DNA of 19,093 nucleotides, taken from the NCBI GenBank assembly GCA_964572885.1, contig CAZNFC010000010.1, positions 1-19,093 of the forward strand, read 5' to 3'. This DNA comes from UBA10107 sp964572885. Lineage in GTDB: Archaea; Nanobdellota; Nanobdellia; Woesearchaeales; UBA10107. Shown in pieces: positions 1 through 6,712 of this stretch. The notes under the pieces are model-generated. The model searched no databases. It saw only the letters and a program-made list of their open reading frames with translations, and was not told where the DNA came from. How positions within the stretch are numbered: the stretch's first letter is position 1; each line of letters begins with the position of its first letter. The translations under genes and the position numbers were made by a program.

Positions 1-2
1 GT

Positions 3-1103
3 TTAGCCAAGAATTAAAAACGCAATCTGAAAAGGCGTTACAACAACTGATGAATATTTCATCAACGAACCCATGAATAAGTGATCGTCCCAGTTAGGAT
101 TCCAGCTTTTCGGAGGATCTTTTCCTTTCAGATACCAATCAGGATAATTTATCCTTACGTTCTTGTGCTTCTCAAAATTTTCATACTGCTTCCAGTCTTT
201 TACTCCCGGATGAGGCCTTATCACTACCATGGCATCATTAGGAAGTTTTCCTTGATCAATCCCTTTCAGTATCGTGTCAACTATGACTTTTTCATTTTCA
301 GCAGTCAATCCCATTACATTCTGAGGAATTCCGCCTATGTACGCTATTATCCTGCTGTGCTGAGGGAGCTTAAGTCTATGGAATAATTCCTCTTTTGATG
401 GTATCTTGTTCTGAAAATAAGGATCGAACTGAGGGGCACCGACTTCTTGGACTAATTTCTTTGATATATGATGCAACTTTACACATTCTTCAGTTTCTTT
501 CGGGGACCATACTAAAAATTTATTTGGAGTGTACATCGGGACTCCCTTTGAAGTTAGGTTATCCCAACTTCTTATGAACGTAGCAGTCGGTATGCCCTTC
601 TTTATAGCATACTCCATGTAAGGAAGATGATCGAGAGTAAGCATATTTGTTGAAAATACTGCGGTGATATTATTTTTTATAAATAAATCTCTTATTTGAT
701 TTTTTCTGTAAATCCATGAAACTGATCTTAGAATGGATTGCATGAATTTCGGTTTAGATACAATTGCAATAAGTCTTCTCGAATAGAACCTGAAAGGAGT
801 TTTTTTAATGTCCCTGTCTCTTTTTATCTTTAGGCTTGTTGTCTTGACATCGGGATATGCAGAGGGAGCATATATTGCTCTCGTCATCCTTATGTGATCT
901 ATGAATGACTCGCCTTTTCCAGATTCGTAAACCTTTTCGAACTGGATTTTTCTGAACTTGTCTTTCAGAAAAGGAATCATCCAGTCAGCACAAACAAGGA
1001 TTATCTCTCTTTTATTATACAATTCCTCAAGAACTCCTGAGTTAACTATGTCCCTGTATGCTGCACCTTCTGTGCATATGATGAGTAATTTATCTTTCTT
1101 CAT
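3..1103 (-). CDS. CDP-glycerol glycerophosphotransferase-like / GT-B glycosyltransferase, 3' end apparently frameshifted
   Basis: Visible product is 366 residues. It resembles the cytoplasmic GT-B-type family that includes CDP-glycerol glycerophosphotransferases and capsule glycosyltransferases, which act in surface polymer synthesis. Supporting signs are SWDNLTSKG at residues 179-187, then LVWSPKETEE (197-206), VGAPQFDP (221-228) and a second Rossmann-like half with YIGGIPQN and VIRPHPG. The C-terminus stops in the middle of the usual sugar-donor motif: VVVTPF is followed by a few residues and a TAA at 3-5. Adding one base in the A5 run at 16-20 (T5 on the coding strand) gives a continuation reading NSWLN that stays open to the window edge. 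A one-base deletion, biological or from assembly, is therefore likely, and the true gene probably extends left of the window. It is the last gene seen in the heptose operon, 42 bases after the SDR gene, with no clear Shine-Dalgarno. A weak TTAATAAA lies about 25 bases before the start. Donor and acceptor cannot be read from sequence. Confidence 0.65.
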   Translation of the reverse strand: MKKDKLLIICTEGAAYRDIVNSGVLEELYNKREIILVCADWMIPFLKDKFRKIQFEKVYESGKGESFIDHIRMTRAIYAPSAYPDVKTTSLKIKRDRDIKKTPFRFYSRRLIAIVSKPKFMQSILRSVSWIYRKNQIRDLFIKNNITAVFSTNMLTLDHLPYMEYAIKKGIPTATFIRSWDNLTSKGVPMYTPNKFLVWSPKETEECVKLHHISKKLVQEVGAPQFDPYFQNKIPSKEELFHRLKLPQHSRIIAYIGGIPQNVMGLTAENEKVIVDTILKGIDQGKLPNDAMVVIRPHPGVKDWKQYENFEKHKNVRINYPDWYLKGKDPPKSWNPNWDDHLFMGSLMKYSSVVVTPFQIAFLILG

Positions 1104-1145
1104 ATTTTCTAAACACTCATGTCTGTTTATTAATTTAATGCACGA

Positions 1146-2066
1146 TTATTTTATGTTTCCCTTTTCCATCTCTGATTTTATGTATTCAACCATAACCCTT
1201 AATCCATCTTCAATATTTGTCTTAGGGGCCCATCCAAGTTTTTTTGCTTCAGATATGTCTGCAAGAGTGGCCGTTACAGGATCTCCATTAAGTCTCGGCT
1301 TAATAATAGGTTTAGGATCTACTCTCATCAGTGTCTTTATCTTGTCATAAACTTCCTGCATAGAATAGTTGTGCCCGCTTCCTATCCTGAATAATTTGTT
1401 ATCAACTCTGTCGTCTTCAATGCAGAGGATATGAAAATCATTTACGTCATCAACATAAACAAAATCTCTTCTGTTTTTGTCATCCCCTTCAAAAATAACA
1501 GGTTGTTCTTTCTTAAGTAATGTTATTATCAATTTGCTCATTATTGGGGGTATTGTTCTTCTATAATCCTGTCTCGGACCATATACATTGAAGTATCTTA
1601 TACCTACAGTAGTAAGTCCGAATGCCGAATTGAATCCTTTAGCAAGCATCTCATTTACAGCCTTGCTTATCGCATAGAATCCATTTAATCTGCCATCTCC
1701 TTCTTCAAGAACCGATGATTGGGCATAAATCACTTTTTTTACTTTTGCCAGTCTCGAGGCTTCAAATACGTTTGCTGTGCCTACGACATTCTGTTCCATC
1801 GTGGAAACAGGATCATTCTGGCAGTCAAGCAGAGAATTTTTAGCTGCTAAATGGAAAACAACATCATCCTTCTTGAATATTTTGTGTATCTCTTTTGATT
1901 TTATATCTATATTGTGAAATTCAATATTTTTCGGGACCTGTTCTTTTATTCCGTACGATAGATTGTCTATACCTACGACATCATAACCTTCTTTCAAAAG
2001 CCTTTCAGCAAGATTGCTTCCTATGAATCCGGCTACTCCTGTAATGACAATACGAGGTTTATTCAT
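1146..2066 (-). CDS. Extended SDR NAD-dependent sugar-nucleotide epimerase/dehydratase
   Basis: A 306-residue cytoplasmic extended short-chain dehydrogenase/reductase that acts on nucleotide sugars. The NAD-binding motif is G10xxG13xxG16 in TGVAGFIG. The active site is Tyr131-x3-Lys135 with Ser117/Ser118. Family landmarks follow: RYFNVYGPRQ, then RRDFVYVDDV, and near the end LGWAPKTNIEDGL. The Thr-Asp-Glu triad of 4,6-dehydratases is not apparent; the equivalent stretch reads SSVLEEG. A C4-epimerase or related activity is therefore somewhat more likely than a dehydratase, but this family is hard to subdivide by eye. Its start overlaps the transaldolase stop by four bases (ATGA), so it is cotranslated with the heptose genes. 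In bacteria, GDP-heptose is often converted to 6-deoxy or epimerised heptoses by SDR enzymes encoded beside hddA/gmhA. By analogy this enzyme may modify GDP-D-glycero-D-manno-heptose, but that is inference. Confidence 0.85.
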   Translation of the reverse strand: MNKPRIVITGVAGFIGSNLAERLLKEGYDVVGIDNLSYGIKEQVPKNIEFHNIDIKSKEIHKIFKKDDVVFHLAAKNSLLDCQNDPVSTMEQNVVGTANVFEASRLAKVKKVIYAQSSVLEEGDGRLNGFYAISKAVNEMLAKGFNSAFGLTTVGIRYFNVYGPRQDYRRTIPPIMSKLIITLLKKEQPVIFEGDDKNRRDFVYVDDVNDFHILCIEDDRVDNKLFRIGSGHNYSMQEVYDKIKTLMRVDPKPIIKPRLNGDPVTATLADISEAKKLGWAPKTNIEDGLRVMVEYIKSEMEKGNIK

Positions 2067-2788
2067 AATCTGAAACCTGCATTATCTGCGTCTTTCTTGA
2101 ACATCTTCACAGTTTCAAGAGATAATTCCTTCAGATCTTTTCCCTTCATAGGTAGTTTTGCTATAAGATCGTAAGTCATAGTTATTATGTCGCATCCAGC
2201 TTCGACTGCCTGAGAGACGTTGTGTATGCTTCTTGTCGAAGCCCATAAAATCTGTGCATGCGAACATCCGTTGAATATATTTACCGTATATTTCATTATC
2301 GGCATAGGATCTCTTCCTGTGTCAAGGATTCTTCCTGCGAAAACAGAAACTATAACATCATCTTTGGAGTTTACGATCTCCCTGAGTCCGTCAACTTGTT
2401 CTTTTGTCAATATTGCTGTGACATTCAAACGAACTCCTTCATTCAATAATTCTCTTATCAAAGGCAAAGATGATTCTCCTCTTGTATTTGTGATCGGTAT
2501 CTTCACCCTTATAGTATCTTTTCCATATGATACAAGCTTCAATGCCTGCTCTTTCATCTCTGAGAATTCATCAGAGAATACTTCAACAGATATATCTGTG
2601 TTCGGCATCTCTTTTACCGCTGATTTCAAGAACTCATTATAGTCCTTGACTCCTGCTTTTGCCATAAGGGTAGGATTTGTCGTGAATCCATCTACCATGC
2701 CTTCTTTGTACTTCACGATCATGTCATTTATATTTGCACCATCTGCAAATATCTTGATTCCGATTTCATTTAGATTTTTGTTTATCAT
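2063..2788 (-). CDS. Transaldolase / fructose-6-phosphate aldolase family protein
   Basis: A 241-residue TIM-barrel class I aldolase of the transaldolase family. The Schiff-base lysine is Lys96 in RVKIPIT. Asp16 in FADGAN, the signature DGFTTNP (33-39), LNVTAIL (121-127), the phosphate-site region SVFAGRILDTGRDP (148-161) and ASTRS (183-187) are all present. It is a little longer than fructose-6-phosphate aldolase (about 220 residues) and much shorter than classical TalB (about 317). Transaldolase makes sedoheptulose 7-phosphate from fructose 6-phosphate and erythrose 4-phosphate. Sedoheptulose 7-phosphate is the substrate of the GmhA enzyme encoded just upstream, so a dedicated precursor-supply role is attractive but inferred. 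Start choice is firm: a strong ribosome site AAGGAG (2796-2801) lies seven bases before ATG, overlapping the gmhB stop. Alternatives are an aldolase on another sugar phosphate or simple F6P aldolase activity. Confidence 0.9.
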   Translation of the reverse strand: MINKNLNEIGIKIFADGANINDMIVKYKEGMVDGFTTNPTLMAKAGVKDYNEFLKSAVKEMPNTDISVEVFSDEFSEMKEQALKLVSYGKDTIRVKIPITNTRGESSLPLIRELLNEGVRLNVTAILTKEQVDGLREIVNSKDDVIVSVFAGRILDTGRDPMPIMKYTVNIFNGCSHAQILWASTRSIHNVSQAVEAGCDIITMTYDLIAKLPMKGKDLKELSLETVKMFKKDADNAGFRL

Positions 2789-2799
2789 TTTAGTTCTCC

Positions 2800-3369
2800 T
2801 TATATCTTGATTGATTTAAGCGCTTCTGGAAGGTCTCTTGCAGTTATGTCTGGTTTGACGTCCTTATATCTTTCATTATCTCTCGAGCCGGAACCTCCTC
2901 CTGATGTAAGGAATACAGTCTTTACTCCTGCCCTTCTTCCAGCTTCAACATCTGTGTATGAATCTCCGATCATCCATGATTGTTTTGGATCTATGTTGTT
3001 ATCTTTAATTGCTTTAAGTATCAATCCTGCTTTTGGTTTTCTGCAGTCACAGTCAAATTTTAATTCAGGAACCTCTCCTTCAAATCCTTTCTCCGGATGA
3101 TGAGGGCAGATATATATTCCGTCAATCTTTGCATCATTCTTTGAAAGCAACATATTCATCTTATCATGTATCTTTTCCATGTTCTTTTGCGTACACATTC
3201 CTTTTGCAATAACTGGCTGGTTTGTAACTATGATCGCAAGATATCCTGAGTCATTTATTTTCTTGACCGCTTCCGGAACTCCGTTTAGAATAACAAGCTG
3301 TTCAGGAGAGATTATTGTAACGTTCGTATTTATCACTCCGTCCCTGTCAAGGAATATAGCTTTTTTCAT
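2800..3369 (-). CDS. gmhB: D-glycero-D-manno-heptose 1,7-bisphosphate 7-phosphatase, HAD family
   Basis: A 189-residue HAD-IIIA phosphatase that removes the C7 phosphate from heptose 1,7-bisphosphate in the cytoplasm, the third step to GDP-heptose. It has the nucleophile and acid pair Asp8 and Asp10 in FLDRDGVIN, motif II Thr49-Asn50 followed by QPVIAKG, the GmhB-type zinc loop Cys88-x-His90 with Cys107-x-Cys109, Lys111, and the magnesium residues in GDSYTD (135-140). The TNQPVIAKG and CPHHPEKGF style is that of phosphatases found beside hddC, which suggests the alpha anomer (GDP branch) rather than the beta/ADP branch; that is family-based inference. Length matches GmhB (about 180-190). Its start overlaps the hddC stop by four bases. 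A histidinol-phosphatase role is unlikely given the neighbours. Confidence 0.92.
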   Translation of the reverse strand: MKKAIFLDRDGVINTNVTIISPEQLVILNGVPEAVKKINDSGYLAIIVTNQPVIAKGMCTQKNMEKIHDKMNMLLSKNDAKIDGIYICPHHPEKGFEGEVPELKFDCDCRKPKAGLILKAIKDNNIDPKQSWMIGDSYTDVEAGRRAGVKTVFLTSGGGSGSRDNERYKDVKPDITARDLPEALKSIKI

Positions 3370-4112
3370 GCTAGTATAAGGTCCTTGCCTTCTACCTCCT
3401 TCAAGAATTGCTCATATTTCTCGACCCTTCCTATCTCCCTGAAATATTCTGTCGTCGGATAGCCATAGAAAGGTTTATTCTGTTCTATCAACAACGGAAA
3501 TAATTGTTTTGCGAAGTCATATTTAGTATTTTGAGGTATTAAGTCGAATATTTTGTTACTAAATGCATAAATTCCTGAGTTGATATATTTCTTTCCTTTA
3601 TTTTTATGAAGATCCTCTTCTGAAGGCTTCTCAAGGAATACTTCTATCTTATTTTTATCATCAAGAGTGATTATGCTTGAAGCTTTGTAGTTTTCAGGAG
3701 TAGGTCTCATGCAGACTGTCGCTAAGGCATTATTTTGCTTATGGAATGATAAAAATTTACCAAAATTCATGTTAGTGAGGTTATCTCCGTAGTAAACTAT
3801 GAATTCTTTATCATTTCCGATCAAATTTTCAGTAAGTTTTACGCTTCCTGCAGTTCCCATCAATTCTTTAGTCTCTTGTACATATTTTATGTTCAATCCA
3901 AACTTGCTTCCGTCTCCGAAGTATTCTTTAACTTTGTCTGCAAGATGTGCTACACAGAATATTATCTCATTGAATCCGTGTTTCTTTAAGAACTCAAGCT
4001 GATGAAGAATAAGAGGCTTTCCGTTTATATCAATCAAGCATTTAGGAATTTCTTCAGTGATTGGTTTCATTCTTGTCGCCAATCCTCCGGCAACGATGAT
4101 TATCTTTGTCAT
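3366..4112 (-). CDS. hddC: D-glycero-alpha-D-manno-heptose 1-phosphate guanylyltransferase (nucleotidyltransferase)
   Basis: A 248-residue nucleotidyltransferase of the sugar-1-phosphate NTP-transferase fold. It is predicted to join GTP and heptose 1-phosphate to give GDP-D-glycero-alpha-D-manno-heptose. The N-terminal nucleotide loop reads AGGLATRMKP (8-17), with Ala where most family members have Gly, and Lys24 in EIPKCL. GTAG lies at 86-89, and the metal-binding Asp110 is in VYYGDN. A later INSGIYAF is typical of the sugar-binding side. There is no left-handed beta-helix acyltransferase domain; the chain ends soon after the core, as in HddC (about 230-250 residues). The guanyl specificity is inferred from the neighbours hddA, gmhA and gmhB, because related thymidylyl- and mannose-1-P guanylyltransferases share the same motifs. 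Overlaps gmhA and gmhB by four bases each. Confidence 0.86.
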   Translation of the reverse strand: MTKIIIVAGGLATRMKPITEEIPKCLIDINGKPLILHQLEFLKKHGFNEIIFCVAHLADKVKEYFGDGSKFGLNIKYVQETKELMGTAGSVKLTENLIGNDKEFIVYYGDNLTNMNFGKFLSFHKQNNALATVCMRPTPENYKASSIITLDDKNKIEVFLEKPSEEDLHKNKGKKYINSGIYAFSNKIFDLIPQNTKYDFAKQLFPLLIEQNKPFYGYPTTEYFREIGRVEKYEQFLKEVEGKDLILA

Positions 4113-4747
4113 TGTCTTGTACTGATTCCCTGTTCTCTTGCTTTTGTATGCTGGGCAATTTTTTCAATCAAACCAAATACAATGCAGTGAACAAGAACAG
4201 CATGAAGCCCCTCTACATGAGGTGTAGAATCTGCAGGTAATATTATTCCTACATCTGCAAGTTTTGCTAACGGTCCTCCATCAAATCCTGAGAATCCTAT
4301 AGTCTTTCCTCCATTGTCTTTTGCATATTGTATCGCTTTCAGAAGATTCTGCGACCATGCTCCTGCCTTTTCTCCTCCTGAACCGCCATGCACGCTGAAT
4401 GCAATCGCAACATCTCCTGGCTGGAAGAATGTCTTTAATTGCCCGGAATAAAGTTCTCCCCATCCTTGGTCGTTTATCCATGCGCTTATCAGCGGAATAT
4501 TATCTGAAAGAGGAATCGCTCTTATCCCTTTGTTTTCGCCTACAATTATTGTTTTAGCCAAATCGGCAGCAAGATGCGTCGCGTTTGAAGCGCTTCCTCC
4601 ATTTCCCATGACGAATACCTGCTTATTATCTTTCCATGCATCGAAAAGGACATCTATCGCTTCATTTATTTTATTCTGATCGACTCTGCTTAGAGCTTCA
4701 TTAGAGTCATTCATGTATTTTTGTATATAATCTTTCATTTTATTCAT
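4109..4747 (-). CDS. gmhA: SIS-domain sedoheptulose 7-phosphate isomerase, atypical GmhA subfamily
   Basis: A 212-residue SIS-domain isomerase predicted to convert sedoheptulose 7-phosphate to D-glycero-D-manno-heptose 7-phosphate, the first committed step. GNGGSA at 48-53, Ser/Thr-rich SVHGGSGG (118-125) and ADSTPHVE (172-179) form the phosphosugar pocket. Compared from memory with E. coli GmhA, its catalytic Glu65 aligns with Asp62 here (HLAADL versus HFAEEL). His182 and His187 are candidates for the C-terminal catalytic His. The SVHGGSG insertion and AGAWSQNLL are features I associate with SIS proteins found beside hddA, so this is a recognised-looking variant rather than a damaged enzyme. 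The start at 4747 is favoured over the Met at residue 4 because it gives a four-base ATGA overlap with hddA, the pattern seen throughout this operon. Confidence 0.85.
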   Translation of the reverse strand: MNKMKDYIQKYMNDSNEALSRVDQNKINEAIDVLFDAWKDNKQVFVMGNGGSASNATHLAADLAKTIIVGENKGIRAIPLSDNIPLISAWINDQGWGELYSGQLKTFFQPGDVAIAFSVHGGSGGEKAGAWSQNLLKAIQYAKDNGGKTIGFSGFDGGPLAKLADVGIILPADSTPHVEGLHAVLVHCIVFGLIEKIAQHTKAREQGISTRQ

Positions 4748-5730
4748 CCGTTGAAAAGCACTTTAGTGCCTTCATAATCAAACTTGAATGGAGTCTCTAT
4801 CAATCCTTCTGCTTTCATAGCTTCTTTCAGTTTCTTCTGGTTATTATCGCAGTAGAAAAGGAAGAATCCTCCTCCACCAGCTCCCATTATCTTTCCTCCT
4901 ATTGCGCCGTTTTGTAGCGCAGTCTCGTATATCTTGTCGATTCTTGGAGCAGACATCTTGTCAGACAGTTTCTTTTTTGTCTCCCAATGTACATTCATCC
5001 ATTCTCCAAATCTTTTTGCATTTCCTGATTCAAGAGCTTTCTTTATTTCATAGCCTATCTCTTTTATCTGATGCAGTCCTTCAATCCCTTTTTCAGGATC
5101 TTTCTTTGCAGTCTCAGTCTGTGATTTCAATACTTCTTCTGCGCTTCTCTGGACTCCTGTGAAGAACATGAAAGTATTTTGTTCAAGATCAGTCAAAGTC
5201 TCGTCATTGATAGTGAGATTATTAACAACGACAGAACCATTCTTTGAGATGTTAAACTGCTTCAATCCGCCGAATGCAGCTATATATTGATCCTGCTTTC
5301 CGCATGATTCCTTCAGTATATCCATCTGTATCTTGGAAGCTTCTTCTGCTATTACCTGATGAGAAACAAAATCTCTTTTGTAGATATGGAGAGCCTGCAA
5401 TAAAGCAACCAAGAATGTTCCTGAGCTTCCTAATCCTGAATTTGCAGGGACATCGGCATAAGATACTATTTCAACACCTTTTCCTATGTTAAGCAACTTC
5501 AATGCTTCCCTGAACAAGGGATGCTTTATCTCATCTGCAGAATCCACTTCTTCTACATGCGAATATTTCACTCTTATCTTGTCTAAAAACTTAGATTCAT
5601 GAAGAACGACGTAAATGTACTTGTTAATTGCTGCGCTTATGAAAGAGCCTTTATGCTGGGTGTAATAGTATGGAAGATCTGTTCCTCCTCCTCCTATCGG
5701 AATCCTTAACGGTGCTCTTACAATAATCAT
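4744..5730 (-). CDS. hddA: D-glycero-alpha-D-manno-heptose 7-phosphate kinase, GHMP family
   Basis: A 328-residue GHMP kinase. HddA phosphorylates the anomeric carbon of heptose 7-phosphate with ATP to give the 1,7-bisphosphate, and it marks the GDP branch of heptose synthesis (the ADP branch uses HldE). Motif 1 is RAPLRIPIGGGGTDLP (5-20), with the GGGGTD typical of HddA and fucokinase-type enzymes. The ATP loop is PANSGLGSSGT (95-105), and motif 3 is KIMGAGGGGFF (280-290). Length fits HddA (about 330-340). It is the first gene of the operon. ATG at 5730 follows a GAGG ribosome site (5739-5742) about eight bases away, and a TATA box TTTATATA (5766-5773) is centred about 39 bases upstream, so the predicted leader is only about 14 bases. 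Mevalonate and galactokinase alternatives are disfavoured by the neighbours. Confidence 0.92.
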   Translation of the reverse strand: MIIVRAPLRIPIGGGGTDLPYYYTQHKGSFISAAINKYIYVVLHESKFLDKIRVKYSHVEEVDSADEIKHPLFREALKLLNIGKGVEIVSYADVPANSGLGSSGTFLVALLQALHIYKRDFVSHQVIAEEASKIQMDILKESCGKQDQYIAAFGGLKQFNISKNGSVVVNNLTINDETLTDLEQNTFMFFTGVQRSAEEVLKSQTETAKKDPEKGIEGLHQIKEIGYEIKKALESGNAKRFGEWMNVHWETKKKLSDKMSAPRIDKIYETALQNGAIGGKIMGAGGGGFFLFYCDNNQKKLKEAMKAEGLIETPFKFDYEGTKVLFNG

Positions 5731-5748
5731 TCAAATAACCTCGATTGT

Positions 5749-5761
5749 TAGTTCTTAACTA
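5749..5761. promoter_or_regulatory. Possible operator, short inverted repeat near the hddA transcription start
   Basis: TAGTT-CTT-AACTA is a perfect five-base inverted repeat with a three-base spacer. It lies between the leftward TATA box and the predicted hddA start of transcription (about 5743). A repressor bound here could block the heptose operon. It is short enough to be chance in AT-rich DNA, and no regulator gene is visible in the window. Confidence 0.2.
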
Positions 5762-5765
5762 CAAT

Positions 5766-5796
5766 TATATAAAGCTTTCTTAGAAAGGTTTATATA
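5766..5796. promoter_or_regulatory. Mirror-image divergent promoter (31-bp palindrome with two outward TATA boxes)
   Basis: An inverted repeat centred on T5781. Fourteen of fifteen base pairs match; the only mismatch is 5774/5788. The left arm contains TTTATATA read leftward (5773 to 5766), driving hddA. The right arm contains TTTATATA read rightward (5789-5796), driving the cupin gene. Between them CTTTCT-T-AGAAAG would form the two purine-rich BRE elements, each directly upstream of its own TATA box. This is seen directly in the sequence; promoter function is inferred from archaeal TATA/BRE rules. Confidence 0.75.
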
Positions 5797-5882
5797 TAGA
5801 TTAATGGTCTAAAAAAAGAAAGGTAACCACTACAAAATGGTAAATATGAATATGTTATGAGCAAATTTCACAGAGGACAAGA

Positions 5883-6680
5883 ATGAGAAAGAAAAATATT
5901 GCAAAGGAAGATATGGGATTTGGTAATTATTTAGGATCAGGTTTAATTGGTAAATACGAACATGGCAGAAGGGACATATCCGGAACATTTCCTAATACAA
6001 GATTTCTGTATTCTTTATCTCCTTTGGAAATTACTGTAAATGGAGAGCAGATATTCGTTCCTGAAAGGGCAACAGTAAAAGTTTTGTCTGGAACAGACTT
6101 ATCAGTTAATGCAGAAAGAGGAGCGGAAATTTATGCAGTTGATCTCCTGAGAGTGGAGGAAGAGGTTCTAAAAGACTTGTCAGGAACTCATGCAGGTTTC
6201 TTTGACAAACTAGACGGCAAAGACAAAGAAGAATGGGATAAAGTAAAAGACCAGTCTCCCCATTATGTTGATCCTGCAGAACCTAATACTCAGTATATAT
6301 TGGCAAAAAGTGGAGTTGTAATCGCTCCTGCTCATTCAAGATTCAAGAATATGGTTGGAAGTGGCTGGAATCTTATGTACATGAGAGGAAGCAGAAGCTT
6401 AGGTATAGGAACAGATGTTTCTTTCAGATTAAGAGCAAAGGAAGCTATGCATATGCATAAGATAACGACAGAAGGATTTATCTGCTTAGGAGGTAAATTA
6501 GAAGTCGGAGCTCATCCTGATGAGAGGATTGTTCTTGGAAAAGATGATGTTCTTGTTTCAAGTCCTCTTGAAGTACATGCAATGACAGGAATACCTGAAG
6601 TTCCATACAAAGGAATCACATTCCAGTTCCCAAGCATCCCTGGAGACAAATACACTCCGGAAGGAATAAGGACGAGATAA
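5883..6680 (+). CDS. Cupin-domain protein of unknown function, divergent from the heptose operon
   Basis: A 265-residue soluble protein that I do not recognise as a named enzyme. The C-terminal half has a clear cupin metal site: His190-x-His192-x4-Glu197-x6-Gly204, followed by the second motif SSPLEVHAM with His232 as the fourth ligand. The N-terminal part (about 45-90: ITVNGEQIF, then VPERATVKVLSG, AERGAEIYAVDLL) is rich in beta-strand pattern and may be a second, metal-free cupin half, giving a bicupin. No signal peptide or membrane segment is seen. ATG at 5883 follows GAGG with a short spacer. It shares a palindromic promoter with hddA, so joint control with heptose synthesis is likely. 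A sugar (phosphate) isomerase, sugar-nucleotide isomerase or small-molecule sensor are possibilities, but the sequence does not choose between them. The predicted leader is about 64 bases, which is long for this genome. Confidence 0.8.
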   Translation: MRKKNIAKEDMGFGNYLGSGLIGKYEHGRRDISGTFPNTRFLYSLSPLEITVNGEQIFVPERATVKVLSGTDLSVNAERGAEIYAVDLLRVEEEVLKDLSGTHAGFFDKLDGKDKEEWDKVKDQSPHYVDPAEPNTQYILAKSGVVIAPAHSRFKNMVGSGWNLMYMRGSRSLGIGTDVSFRLRAKEAMHMHKITTEGFICLGGKLEVGAHPDERIVLGKDDVLVSSPLEVHAMTGIPEVPYKGITFQFPSIPGDKYTPEGIRTR

Positions 6681-6712
6681 TTGTTAAGACAATAACAAAT
6701 TAAACTTTTTCT
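6681..6712 (+). terminator. Possible terminator after the cupin gene
   Basis: Directly after the cupin stop codon, TTGTTA (6681-6686) and TAACAA (6693-6698) form a weak six-base stem with a six-base loop. T5 follows at about 6705-6709. Archaeal termination needs mainly the T-tract. It lies inside the 3' end of the convergent GT4 gene, whose stop is only three bases beyond the cupin stop. Confidence 0.3.

Noticed and set aside
1104..1145. Separate promoter for the first gene (TTAATAAA-like)
   Set aside because: The match is weak and AT-rich; read-through from the heptose operon is the simpler explanation, so it is mentioned only in that gene's entry.
958..1350. 130-codon plus-strand open frame across the gap between the first two genes
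   Set aside because: Antisense to two recognisable proteins; no family motif; the gap it spans is only 42 bases.
5775..5787. CTTTCT-T-AGAAAG as a stand-alone repressor site or terminator hairpin
   Set aside because: It is the centre of the larger promoter palindrome and is explained by two BRE elements back to back; no T-tract follows it.
5837..5860. Seven-codon mini-ORF (MVNMNML) in the cupin leader
   Set aside because: No ribosome site and a very short frame; easily chance in AT-rich DNA. Kept only as a note on the long leader.
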